Source of the DNA: Liolophura sinensis
Taxonomy: Eukaryota; Mollusca; Polyplacophora; Chitonida; Chitonidae
Reading direction: 5' to 3'
DNA: 57,876 bases
Assembly (NCBI RefSeq): GCF_032854445.1
Contig: NC_088302.1
Span: forward strand, 46,664,645-46,722,520
In this document: piece by piece, positions 56,401 to 57,876 of the stretch
How the letters are laid out: each line of letters opens with the position of its first letter
Numbering within the stretch: the first letter of the stretch is position 1
Position numbers and translations under genes: made by a program
The notes under the pieces: model-generated
The model's database searches: none
What the model was told of the DNA's origin: nothing
What the model saw: the letters and a program-made list of their open reading frames with translations, nothing else

Positions 56401-57876
56401 TGAACGGACCTAAACGGCTTCTGCACAGTATTGGCCTGTTTTTGTTGTGCTGTATGCTCCGCCAGTTGGGGTAGGAGGAGTCCCGATATTACAGCGATAA
56501 AACCACAAGCGAGATGACCGTATATCAGTAATGTTGAACCGTATTTTCGTTCACAATGTACAATACCAAACTCAGTCCAACAACACAACAGGAAGAGAGA
56601 GAAAACAGGCCAGAGCGCCCCCCTTGCAGGCAGGGTGGATAACTCTGCACACACACTGACATGTAACCTGAACCCCATAACCATAATACTTTGGCGCTGT
56701 GAGCTTTGCTGCTTTTCCTTCATTCAATTAGCTGTATATTTCGATTGCCCTTTTCAGATGGAAGCGTAATTCTGCTGACAAAGTGGTGACAGAGTATGGA
56801 GTACCTGTACTGGAGTTCATAGCTATCCGGCGACACGATAATAAACAATGGTCTCTACCAGGGGTAAGTTTACCTGCCCGCCGAAACAATAATAAATGGT
56901 CGTCTTTGTTACGGATAAGTCTACAGCCATCCGGCGACACGATAATAAACAATGGTCTCTACCAGGGGTAAGTTTACCTGCTCGCCGAAACAATAATAAA
57001 TGGTCGTCTTTGTTACGGATAAGTCTACAGCCATCCGCCGAAACGATAATAAACAATGGTCTCTACCAGGGGTAAATTTACCTGCCCTCCGAAACAATAA
57101 TAAATGGTCGTCTTTGTTACGGATAAGTCTACAGCCATCCGGCGACACGATAATGAACAATGGTCTCTACCGGGGTAAGCCTCTAGCTACACGGCTACAA
57201 GATAATGAACTGTAGTTTCTACCAGGGGTAAGCCATCCACCCTGAGCATGATTATTAACAATTGTTTCTACCATGGGTAAGTCTTATAGCTAATTTTAAG
57301 CACCCCGTGCGAACAGACGTATGTGGAGAGTAAAGGGGAGTGTAAATTATTTCATGTTTTACATACTGGTATACGTCGTCTCTGAAGAAAAATACTTAGG
57401 CCATATTGCACGAGCCCTTTTAGCATTACACGCATATGTATCCACCATGCCATCCAGCACTGTTGGCGTTACGTCGCCTTAGCAGCTCCATGCTTGTAAC
57501 GTCAAGGTGTTTCATGGCCAAGTAGGTCATATTTTCATTTTGTCCGGGTTGTTCATGTCCACTAATCTCTTCAGCCACTCACTACACCAGCTGTGTATGA
57601 GATTGCTAGGTTTCCTATCAGATCTTCCTAAAGAAATTGATTGTGGTCAGCAGTTAGCGGTTTCATCTTCTTTCGCTGGGAAATGTAAGCTAAAGACTGC
57701 GGTTTGCATTTACATCACTGACATCGCGTGTCTTTCATTGTCTTCATTGGTGTTGTCAGGGATTAGTTTTACCCGGAGAAAACATTTCATCGGCGGTTAA
57801 GAGAACACTTGTTAAAGAGGCCTTGTCGGATCTGATCGAAGACGAACGGAAAGCTGCAGAGATGAAACCCAAACTG
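19582..57876 (+). CDS. TRPM2: TRPM2-like cation channel with C-terminal NUDT9-homology domain (34 exons, 3'-incomplete)
   Basis: Thirty-four exons join in uninterrupted phase to 1502 codons. TRPM2 channels are Ca-permeable plasma-membrane tetramers gated by ADP-ribose and intracellular Ca. Visible parts: N-terminal TRPM homology/SLOG region (about residues 70-300; SVTGGAKHF, ITSGGTHTGVMK, NHSHIILVDNGT, VVVEGGPGTL); helical repeats (about 300-810); S1-S6 (about 825-1068); pore filter FAELFLEEIEG (1007-1017); S6 LLLNLLIAMF; TRP helix with EYYDRPVLPPPFI; coiled coil (about 1177-1250); NUDT9-H (about 1320 onward; GRTGLQGRGLLG, GPNHATDP). Residues matching the TRPM2 Ca site are present: E872 and Q875 in S2, N897 and D900 in S3, E1093 in the TRP helix. 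The Nudix box starts at G1464 and is degenerate. The sequence ends inside the domain. TRPM8, TRPM4 and TRPM5 lack NUDT9-H, so TRPM2 is the only fit. Confidence 0.95.
20173..20235 (-). mobile_element. SINE family B tail fragment, minus orientation
   Basis: GAGTGAGCGAGTGCTTGGGG, then TTTAACGTCGTACTCAACAA, is the reverse complement of the family B tail at 33965-34022. Confidence 0.8.
20325..20560 (+). mobile_element. tRNA-derived SINE, third family (C)
   Basis: The A-box-like AATGGTCCAGACGG and the B-box-like GGGTTCGTTACCC are followed by a tail (GATATGGCTGAAGTGGCGTT) ending in ATTCATTCATTCTC repeats. Only one copy is seen here. Confidence 0.6.
20646..20796 (+). CDS. TRPM2: TRPM2-like exon 2
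   Basis: Acceptor TGTTCTTTTCAG. It encodes MTSEEDIELNQMSM and a basic stretch, KPKRKRARF. The donor GAG|GTCGGT is weak, but its phase 0 matches exon 3. The sequence is not conserved, as is usual for TRPM N termini. Confidence 0.65.
21312..21435. repeat. Direct repeat pair 1 (partner 21715-21846)
   Basis: GGTGTTATCGGCAACTTGTT, followed by AGTATCAGATTTCCCT and CACTCTGAAGTTTG, is repeated about 400 bp downstream with small differences, up to GAGATGAATATACAT. This is intronic. Confidence 0.85.
21470..21640. repeat. Direct repeat pair 2 (partner 23185-23345)
   Basis: GAAGTTATTCGTATGTTTGT and CAGGCGATTAAAGGCCATAC recur in the same order 1.7 kb downstream, just after exon 3. Exon 3 thus sits between duplicated intron segments. 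Confidence 0.85.
21990..22110 (+). repeat. Dispersed intronic repeat family D, copy 1
   Basis: Shares GTTTTGGAAATTGGTC and GTTCTTTGTTGGTTTGT with copies near 27950, 30850 and 34310. Class unknown. Confidence 0.65.
23002..23084 (+). CDS. TRPM2: TRPM2-like exon 3
   Basis: Acceptor TTGTGAATAG and donor ATTC|GTAAGT. It encodes GNPKAWAEKAHLMCRICVKF, at the start of the conserved N-terminal region. Phase 0 to 2. Confidence 0.85.
24239..24413 (+). CDS. TRPM2: TRPM2-like exon 4
   Basis: Acceptor ATTTACAG and donor CCAAG|GTAAGA. It encodes CYCGYNRSQHSES and MQFVGFSQKYAK, matching the TRPM C-x-CGY and F-x-G-x-SQK motifs. Phase 2 to 0. Confidence 0.95.
25434..25614 (+). CDS. TRPM2: TRPM2-like exon 5 (SLOG-like core)
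   Basis: Acceptor TTGTTCCTAG and donor ACAG|GTGAGT. It encodes YVRVDAETD and HLIISVTGGAKHFHLTPRLK, the hallmark of the ADP-ribose-binding N-terminal TRPM fold. Phase 0 to 1. Confidence 0.97.
25765..25928 (-). mobile_element. SINE family A, minus orientation, 5'-truncated
   Basis: A TATTTATT tail run, then the reverse complement of the SINE tail and body (CCAGTATTATGGTGGGAGGA, GGGGGAAACCCACGACCA). Confidence 0.85.
26674..26837 (+). CDS. TRPM2: TRPM2-like exon 6
   Basis: Acceptor GTTGTTGTAG and donor CTAAG|GTGCGT. It encodes AWITSGGTHTGVMKYVGEAF and VALGIATWGCI. Phase 1 to 0. Confidence 0.97.
26899..27553 (-). mobile_element. Tc1/mariner-type DNA transposon remnant with long terminal inverted repeats
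   Basis: The left arm (26899-27063) and right arm (27393-27553) are inverted copies; for example, ATCGGTCGGATTTTGAAAAT is matched by its reverse complement near 27415. Between them, minus-strand frames show transposase end motifs: FPDLNPIFELLWN (about 27270-27310), then HRRVTMVSNLDDVRQLLQEE, broken by stops. The catalytic N-terminal part is missing. A TA dinucleotide lies next to each outer end. It sits wholly in intron 6 of the TRPM2-like gene. Confidence 0.8.
27950..28110 (+). repeat. Dispersed intronic repeat family D, copy 2
   Basis: GTTCTTTTGGTGGTTTGTGT, then TAAACGTCGTTTTGGAAATTGGTC. It is followed directly by a family A tail. Confidence 0.65.
28120..28185 (+). mobile_element. SINE family A tail fragment
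   Basis: TATTCTTGAGTACGGTGTGA, then ACACCAATAAAATAAATAAA. Body lost. Confidence 0.7.
28285..28444 (+). CDS. TRPM2: TRPM2-like exon 7
   Basis: Acceptor AAAATCACAG. It encodes NHSHIILVDNGTQHQFGVEI, near-invariant in TRPM channels. The canonical donor AGGA|GTAAAG ends the exon at 28444. A GC donor six bases downstream (AAAG|GCATGT, end 28450) has the same phase and would add two residues. Confidence 0.93.
28651..28772 (+). CDS. Possible alternative terminal exon, Cys-rich
   Basis: Acceptor TTTCCTGCAG. Entered from exon 7 (phase 1), it reads in frame for 40 residues, including EECKCPFDQDRFTFIDGCYR and CTKHGLGNQC, to a TAA at 28770-28772. It would end the protein after the SLOG region. No family was recognised, and it may be a fossil exon. 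Confidence 0.3.
28884..28993 (+). CDS. TRPM2: TRPM2-like exon 8
   Basis: Acceptor CATTCTACAG and donor GTCGCG|GTTTGT. It encodes ILVVVEGGPGTLQTVYSSVQ. Phase 1 to 0. Confidence 0.95.
29140..29400 (+). mobile_element. SINE family A, diverged
   Basis: CTTCAAGTCCAGCTCATGCT, body and tail with a (GAAA)n end instead of (AAAT)n. Confidence 0.8.
29412..29509 (+). CDS. TRPM2: TRPM2-like exon 9
   Basis: Acceptor CTATTGCAG and donor AAAAG|GTAACT. It encodes GSGRAANVLAFAYEHAEEHT. Phase 0 to 2. Confidence 0.93.
29530..29608 (+). mobile_element. SINE family A tail fragment
   Basis: GTATAAGTGAAATATCCTTG, then GGCGTAAAACACCAATCGGA and TAAATAAAT. Confidence 0.8.
30001..30212 (+). CDS. TRPM2: TRPM2-like exon 10
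   Basis: Acceptor CCGTTACAG and donor CAAAG|GTAAGC. It encodes HCLQFPDLLTIFTLDSNNSA and DIDLAILKALLK. Phase 2 to 1. Confidence 0.95.
30636..30736 (+). CDS. TRPM2: TRPM2-like exon 11
   Basis: Acceptor AATTTCAG and donor GGAAG|GTAAAC. It encodes LRLALIWNRVDVAKTDIF, the conserved A-W-NR-D-I/V-A motif. Phase 1 to 0. Confidence 0.97.
30850..30965 (+). repeat. Dispersed intronic repeat family D, copy 3
   Basis: GTTCTTTAGTGGTTTGAGTT, then GAACGTTGTTTTGGAAAATGGTC and ATGGCTGACAGCTGGTATAC. Confidence 0.65.
31103..31210 (+). mobile_element. SINE family A, 5'-truncated, with target-site duplication
   Basis: A truncated body plus tail is flanked by AAATCTAACCCT at 31091-31102 and 31211-31222. This direct repeat and the 5' truncation fit LINE-driven insertion. 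Confidence 0.88.
31342..31760 (+). repeat. 87-bp tandem repeat duplicating the acceptor and 5' half of exon 12
   Basis: GGTA(G)CCTGGATGA starts at 31390, 31477, 31564, 31651 and 31737, with steps of 87, 87, 87 and 86. Each unit holds a TTTGTCGACAG-type acceptor, the exon 12 start and a short spacer. The unit is 29 codons long. Copy 4 lacks one G, which breaks the frame. The last copy is the working exon. Confidence 0.95.
31734..31868 (+). CDS. TRPM2: TRPM2-like exon 12
   Basis: The last of five acceptor copies (TTTGTCGACAG) leads into LGSLDDVLLAAIQLDRVDFV and KLFLQSGVNLSDFLT, matching the TRPM E/D-FVKLFL-NG motif. Donor ACA|GTAAGC. Phase 0 to 0. Only this copy has the conserved second half. 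Confidence 0.95.
32444..32503 (+). CDS. TRPM2: TRPM2-like exon 13
   Basis: Acceptor TTTGTTGTAG and donor GAAG|GTATGT. It encodes 20 residues, TSKRSLVHIQLRKLRPTEVK. Phase 0 to 0. Confidence 0.8.
33257..33312 (-). mobile_element. SINE family A tail fragment, minus orientation
   Basis: TTATTTATTTATTTGATCGT, then TGTTTTACGCCGTGCT. Confidence 0.7.
33402..33685 (+). mobile_element. SINE family B, first unit of a dimer
   Basis: The tRNA-like head (GGTAGTGGAGATCCAGGGTC, then CCTGGGTCGAGTCACACC), the middle (CAACTGGTTGACCCGTATCA) and the tail start (CCTTCGTCGTCATATGACTG) are present. It stops where the second unit begins. Confidence 0.8.
33690..34022 (+). mobile_element. SINE family B, second unit, full length
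   Basis: Head AGTTGGTAGAGCGTCCGTTT, B-box-like GATCGAGTCAC, the same middle, and a complete tail TTGTTGAGTACGACGTTAAA ending in CTCACTCACTCACTC. Confidence 0.88.
34154..34274 (+). CDS. TRPM2: TRPM2-like exon 14
   Basis: Acceptor TTTTGGGGTAG (weak pyrimidine tract) and donor CCAG|GTAAGA. It encodes LEDIGRLIKSLMGDYYQPVY. Phase 0 to 1. Confidence 0.92.
34305..34465 (+). repeat. Dispersed intronic repeat family D, copy 4
   Basis: GAAAACTGTTGACTGCTTGT, GGTAGTTTGAGTTTAACGTCG and GGTTGACAGCCGGTATATGA match the other copies in order. Confidence 0.65.
34603..34706 (+). CDS. TRPM2: TRPM2-like exon 15
   Basis: Acceptor GTTTCCAG and donor GACAT|GTAAGT. It encodes DLFIWSILMGRCDMAKLFWE, the L-IWA..-R-LA-W-type motif. 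Phase 1 to 0. Confidence 0.95.
34838..35100 (+). mobile_element. SINE family A, full length
   Basis: Head GGAGTCCGTGGCTCAGTTGG, body and the GGCGTAAAACACCATTCAAA tail. It has one of the best-preserved A boxes in the window. Confidence 0.92.
35526..35626 (+). CDS. TRPM2: TRPM2-like exon 16
   Basis: Acceptor GAACCCACAG and donor GCTTT|GTATGT. It encodes ESLMAALVAHSLLNALQRRM. Phase 0 to 2. Confidence 0.93.
35717..35955 (-). mobile_element. SINE family A, minus orientation
   Basis: The reverse complement gives the full tail (GTACGGCGTAAAA-like), the body and a partial tRNA-like head. Confidence 0.88.
36281..36503 (+). CDS. TRPM2: TRPM2-like exon 17
   Basis: Acceptor TGTATTACAG and donor TACTTG|GTGAGT. 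It encodes AVGMLNTCYEDNEEKTSRLL and FKDIWWGKLESTNGYL, the conserved D-WWG-L motif before S1. Phase 2 to 0. Confidence 0.97.
36911..37024 (+). CDS. TRPM2: TRPM2-like exon 18
   Basis: Acceptor CTTATTCAG and donor CGGAG|GTAAAA. It encodes VLPCAVCPLLIYPCLKF, the pre-S1 hydrophobic helix, then an acidic linker. Phase 0 to 0. Confidence 0.93.
37373..37486. repeat. 57-bp tandem duplication
   Basis: Two adjacent 57-bp copies starting GTCGGGAAAATACTCTATTG and ending in CTCTAA(A/C)TGAAAT. Intronic, one mismatch. Confidence 0.95.
37510..37553 (+). CDS. TRPM2: TRPM2-like exon 19 (44 nt)
   Basis: Acceptor TTGTCACAG and donor GATGA|GTAAGT. It encodes DVNLPRSFTESSSDE in the linker before S1. Support is from splice sites and phase (0 to 2). 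Confidence 0.8.
37878..37974 (+). CDS. TRPM2: TRPM2-like exon 20
   Basis: Acceptor GTTTTGTAG and donor AATGTG|GTATGT. It encodes FEKILAFFGAPATKFCYNV, leading into S1. Phase 2 to 0. Confidence 0.95.
38335..38714 (-). pseudogene. Gypsy integrase remnant (zinc region and core start)
   Basis: Minus-strand frames show an H-x-x-x-H...C-x-x-C-type zinc region (IDHWHQELN, then NCEFCQ) and a core with DLCDFKGDSHLVLVDYYPR, where the two aspartates fit the integrase core. A stop replaces a conserved tryptophan codon near 38575. The core is cut before its last catalytic glutamate. Confidence 0.8.
38715..38912 (+). mobile_element. SINE family A, 5'-truncated, nested in the gypsy remnant, with target-site duplication
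   Basis: Starts at CGGTCGCTGTGAGTTCAAGT and ends in (AAAT)n. TCTATTACGCCA occurs at 38703-38714 and 38913-38924, an exact 12-bp target-site duplication. The insertion splits the integrase zinc region from its upstream linker. Confidence 0.93.
39200..39560 (-). pseudogene. Gypsy RNase H remnant
   Basis: Minus-strand frames include LLRKDVVWTWHKPQQEVF and FGGVIFHEHDNGFKTVFYCS, then after a frameshift a KYICGLDSF-like and TDHKPL-like region. This is typical of the RT-RNase H junction in gypsy pol. Confidence 0.82.
39666..39980 (-). pseudogene. Gypsy reverse transcriptase remnant
   Basis: Contains FGRFRFLRLPFGISSASEIF and the active-site-type box EVFQDDVLVHV, with FQDD in place of the usual YxDD. 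It covers only palm motifs B and C. Confidence 0.88.
40160..40710 (-). pseudogene. Gypsy gag-like remnant
   Basis: Minus-strand frames read ISENWRRFKQRWDLYRIASG, then HCNPYKHLSFDRYKFGCRQQ and GETVDHFVTDLKSLAANCEY, the retrotransposon gag core pattern. A stop lies at about 40595. No zinc knuckle is found downstream. Confidence 0.8.
41139..41270 (+). CDS. TRPM2: TRPM2-like exon 21 (S1-S2)
   Basis: Acceptor TTTCTCCAG and donor CGACAG|GTAAGA. It encodes IFFLLFLLLYSYVML (S1) and VLVAWVLTIFFEEVRQ (S2). E872 and Q875 sit where TRPM2 coordinates Ca. Phase 0 to 0. Confidence 0.97.
41590..41885. repeat. Minisatellite, unit about 32-34 bp
   Basis: About nine copies of a unit like GTCAGGCTTCAGATGTGTGC plus ATTTTGATATA, imperfect. 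Intronic. Confidence 0.88.
42332..42580 (+). CDS. TRPM2: TRPM2-like exon 22 (S3-S4)
   Basis: Acceptor TTGATTCAG and donor AAAATG|GTATGT. It encodes DRWNILDTTTIVFFAIGFAL (S3; N897 and D900 of the Ca site), LRLLHIFSVSKLMGPKLVMI (S4 and S4-S5 linker). Phase 0 to 0. Confidence 0.98.
42770..42917 (+). mobile_element. SINE family A, 5'-truncated
   Basis: CCTACGGATGGTCATGGATT, CCATAATGCTGGTGGCC and a GGCGTAAAACACCAATCAAA tail. Confidence 0.88.
43090..43348 (+). mobile_element. SINE family A, near full length
   Basis: Head GGGGCCTCTGTGGCCTAGTG, B-box-like GAGTTCAAGACC, body and tail. ATCATC near both ends may be a short target duplication. Confidence 0.88.
43426..43600 (+). CDS. TRPM2: TRPM2-like exon 23 (S5, pore helix, filter)
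   Basis: Acceptor TCTCTCACAG and donor TGAAG|GTATGT. It encodes IWDLLSFMLIMLVFIIGYGI (S5) and the pore helix and filter AYWQIFAELFLEEIEG. Four glutamates lie within ten residues around the filter. Phase 0 to 1. Confidence 0.98.
43750..43960. repeat. Imperfect tandem repeat, unit about 24-28 bp
   Basis: GCACAGTCAAAGACCG recurs with drift across the start of the intron after exon 23. Confidence 0.8.
44105..44261 (+). CDS. TRPM2: TRPM2-like exon 24 (outer pore loop, S6)
   Basis: Acceptor GTTTTGGCAG and donor TTCAG|GTGCGT. It encodes CNADLRMYSNGTDLRC, a loop with two cysteines and an N-glycosylation-type NGT, then S6 MLLTNVLLLNLLIAMF. Phase 1 to 2. Confidence 0.98.
44564..44742 (+). CDS. TRPM2: TRPM2-like exon 25 (TRP helix)
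   Basis: Acceptor TTTTTGATCAG and donor ATTCT|GTAAGA. It encodes WHFQLYKLTQEYYDRPVLPP and PFIVIVHLFRLARW, the TRP helix and the following conserved segment. E1093 completes the Ca site. Phase 2 to 1. Confidence 0.97.
45229..45370 (+). CDS. TRPM2: TRPM2-like exon 26
   Basis: Acceptor TTCGTTTCAG and donor GAAAG|GTTTGT. It encodes a charged helix, YTAQERRSLDVFEENRRDEY. Phase 1 to 2. Confidence 0.93.
45942..46101 (+). CDS. TRPM2: TRPM2-like exon 27 (coiled-coil start)
   Basis: Acceptor CTCGCTTACAG and donor GTTGAG|GTAAAG. It encodes MESLMSKVDVIHDTL and LTGRVTSLEVE with heptad-like hydrophobic spacing. Phase 2 to 0. Confidence 0.93.
46270..46345 (+). mobile_element. Degenerate SINE family A tail
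   Basis: CTGAAATATTCTTGAATACC, then AAATGCCAATGAAAT and AAATAAATAAATC. Confidence 0.6.
46500..46812. repeat. Imperfect tandem repeat, unit about 35-50 bp
   Basis: Units with GGATTATCGTGCCTGTTGTC and AGTACATTG recur about eight times with variable length. Confidence 0.85.
46937..47015. repeat. 22-bp tandem repeat next to exon 28
   Basis: Four copies of TTGTTCTCACAAGTATCAACC-type units lie 20-100 bp upstream of the exon 28 acceptor. They add pyrimidine-rich and branch-point-like sequence. Confidence 0.9.
47035..47158 (+). CDS. TRPM2: TRPM2-like exon 28
   Basis: Acceptor TTTGTTGCAG and donor TAGAA|GTAAGA. It encodes VRKTNEALSWLIAALKDKNI, the end of the coiled coil, then a linker. Phase 0 to 1. 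Confidence 0.93.
47356..47406. repeat. (TA)n microsatellite
   Basis: About 25 uninterrupted TA dinucleotides. Confidence 0.97.
48036..48213 (+). pseudogene. Decayed THAP-type zinc-finger fragment
   Basis: MVGCSAYGCKNRSSKSLKL starts like a THAP C2CH domain. After frame changes, FPNDLGFRKGWTEHK and then DCRPTQNSH...GHFTAEN follow in the expected order. At least two frame breaks and a stop make it non-functional. Such domains often come from P-element-like transposons. Confidence 0.6.
48552..48729 (-). CDS. Orphan minus-strand exon candidate
   Basis: Read on the minus strand: acceptor ATTTTCCAG, open frame with LPYQLEPTVNDVNVPIF and TSDSEFSDVEFDPCSSIASR, donor ACTG|GTAAGC; 178 nt. The acidic Ser/Asp composition and the PYQLEP motif recall N termini of proteins with a P2X7-type intracellular domain, but the diagnostic Cys region is not found nearby. 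Possibly a fossil exon of a mobile gene. Confidence 0.35.
48970..49011 (+). CDS. TRPM2: TRPM2-like exon 29 (42 nt)
   Basis: Acceptor TTTTTCTACAG and donor GACAC|GTAAGC. It encodes WRAQLEQPQEIVT in the linker before NUDT9-H. Phase 1 to 1. Because its length is divisible by three, it could be skipped without a frameshift. Confidence 0.7.
49252..49412 (+). CDS. TRPM2: TRPM2-like exon 30
   Basis: Acceptor TTCGATTTAAG (weak) and donor GGCAG|GTTAGT. It encodes a basic linker and SPYPGTEIHRFEVPEEKVPW, matching the conserved R-F-V-P-EKVPW start of the NUDT9-H region. Phase 1 to 0. Confidence 0.95.
49603..49688 (+). CDS. TRPM2: TRPM2-like exon 31
   Basis: Acceptor TTTTACCTCAG and donor CTGAG|GTAAAT. 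It encodes VEFPEYKPPFYTAQTVLQTP, matching the PPFYTA motif of NUDT9-H. Phase 0 to 2. Its last 31 nt and donor are duplicated at 50071. Confidence 0.96.
49658..50070 (+). repeat. 413-bp tandem duplication, copy 1 (exon 31 donor edge)
   Basis: The unit comprises the last 31 nt of exon 31, its donor, about 140 bp of intron and the first few 57-bp array units. It is followed head to tail by a near-identical copy starting at 50071. Confidence 0.95.
49836..54115. repeat. 57-bp minisatellite, about 70 units
   Basis: The unit is roughly GCATTTGGGTGTATTACTGC, TTTCATACATTCGATTGCGT, ATACTACTGCCATTTGT. As 57 = 19 codons and most variants lack stops, frames of hundreds of codons stay open on both strands. 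It is wholly inside intron 31. Variant units (for example TGCATATAGGTGTATTACTG) recur at intervals of about 8-9 units, suggesting higher-order duplication. The array is interrupted at 50071-50250 by the exon 31 edge copy. Confidence 0.97.
50071..50483 (+). repeat. 413-bp tandem duplication, copy 2
   Basis: Carries a second CTCCGCCTTGGGCAGATGAG edge with donor ACTGAG|GTAAAT at 50101/50102. The upstream part of exon 31 is absent. The precise right edge is blurred by the array. Confidence 0.85.
54116..54322 (+). mobile_element. SINE family A, 5'-truncated, inserted into the 57-bp array
   Basis: Starts at CACCAATGCGGTCGCTGTGA and ends at AATCAAATAAATAAATAAAT. ATCCGATT(G/A)CGTATAC lies on both sides, either a target duplication of about 16 bp or the repeat unit itself. 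Confidence 0.93.
54323..54480. repeat. Degenerate end of the 57-bp minisatellite
   Basis: A few diverged, shortened units (ATTACTGCTTTTATACATTC, then TTGCGTATACTACTGCC) continue past the SINE before unique intron. Confidence 0.85.
54669..54851 (+). CDS. TRPM2: TRPM2-like exon 32 (NUDT9-H)
   Basis: Tandem acceptors TTGTAG|CAG| give entry at 54669 or 54672, both in frame. It encodes FVWNQYDDEANVDRSSHGEK, NPAGRTGLQGRGLLGRWGPN and HATDPVVTR, the NUDT9 family GRTGL-GRG...GPNH motif. Donor ACAAG|GTAATT. Phase 2 to 2. Confidence 0.97.
54868..54985 (-). mobile_element. SINE family A, minus orientation, truncated
   Basis: TTTATTTATTTATTGCCTGG, TGTTTTACGCCCTACTC and CCAGTATTATGGTGGCAGGA. Confidence 0.85.
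55140..56145. repeat. 84-bp minisatellite, about 12 units
   Basis: The unit is roughly CTTCACTTCAGCCGTGCTGC, TCTACCCAGTAACCATGATC, TGCAGCACGGTAATGTGTGG, CCCACAACTACACTG...GTA. As 84 = 28 codons, a frame of about 305 codons stays open. It is intronic, between exons 32 and 33, with no family similarity. Confidence 0.95.
56758..56863 (+). CDS. TRPM2: TRPM2-like exon 33 (NUDT9-H)
   Basis: Acceptor CCCTTTTCAG and donor CCAGGG|GTAAGT. It encodes RWKRNSADKVVTEYGVPVLE and IRRHDNKQWSLPG, matching the W-x-LPG entry to the Nudix box. Phase 2 to 0. Its 3' end and donor are tandemly duplicated downstream. Confidence 0.97.
56827..57242 (+). repeat. 104-bp tandem repeat duplicating the exon 33 donor edge
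   Basis: CCGGCGACACGATAAT-type starts lie at 56827, 56931, 57035 and 57139, exactly 104 bp apart. Each copy has the last bases of exon 33 and its donor; copies 2-4 also follow a TCTACAG acceptor, making 41-nt pseudo-exons. Donors in copies 3 and 4 are altered (GTAAAT; one G lost). Diverged pieces continue to about 57280. Confidence 0.95.
57760..57876 (+). CDS. TRPM2: TRPM2-like exon 34 (Nudix box), cut by window end
   Basis: Acceptor GGTGTTGTCAG. It encodes GLVLPGENISSAVKRTLVKE and ALSDLIEDERKAAEMKPKL. The G-x5-E-x7-R spacing of the Nudix box is exact, but the R-E-U-x-E-E core reads R-T-L-V-K-E. Phase 0 entry. The remainder of the domain lies beyond the window. Confidence 0.95.

Overview
The window is animal (eukaryotic) genomic DNA with short exons, long introns, canonical GT-AG splice sites and many tRNA-derived SINEs. 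The SINEs, the gene repertoire and the intron style suggest a lophotrochozoan, most likely a marine mollusc. This is an inference, because no species marker is present. No prokaryotic operons, RNA genes or CRISPR arrays were seen.

Layout. (1) About 1.6-8.8 kb, plus strand: a small secreted-type gene joining a C-type-lectin-like domain, a Thr/Ser-rich linker and a PAN/apple-like domain. All its exon junctions are phase 1. (2) About 9-19 kb: mostly non-coding, with SINEs, minisatellites and a decayed minus-strand SAM methyltransferase gene at 11.36-12.32 kb. (3) 19.58 kb to the window end, plus strand: one large gene, a TRPM2-like ion channel reconstructed as 34 coding exons. These give 1502 codons in continuous phase, and the gene runs off the right edge inside its NUDT9-homology domain. 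It encodes the N-terminal TRPM homology region with a SLOG-like ADP-ribose-binding fold, six membrane segments with an acidic pore filter, the TRP helix, a coiled coil and a C-terminal NUDT9-H domain.

The TRPM2 introns hold nearly everything else: a Tc1/mariner remnant with long inverted repeats (26.9-27.55 kb), a broken minus-strand Ty3/gypsy retrotransposon carrying a nested SINE (38.3-40.7 kb), a decayed THAP fragment with an orphan minus-strand exon (48.0-48.7 kb), and two large coding-like minisatellites (57-bp units, about 49.8-54.4 kb; 84-bp units, 55.1-56.1 kb).

The most unusual signal is repeated tandem duplication of exon edges: the acceptor side of exon 12 (87-bp units), the donor side of exon 31 (413-bp unit leading into the 57-bp array) and the donor side of exon 33 (104-bp units). 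A similar donor-edge duplication occurs in the methyltransferase pseudogene. The second notable point is a Nudix box with exact spacing but key acidic residues replaced, combined with a strongly acidic pore filter. I did not find a wholly new multi-gene system. The exon-edge duplications and the channel's sequence features are the best leads.
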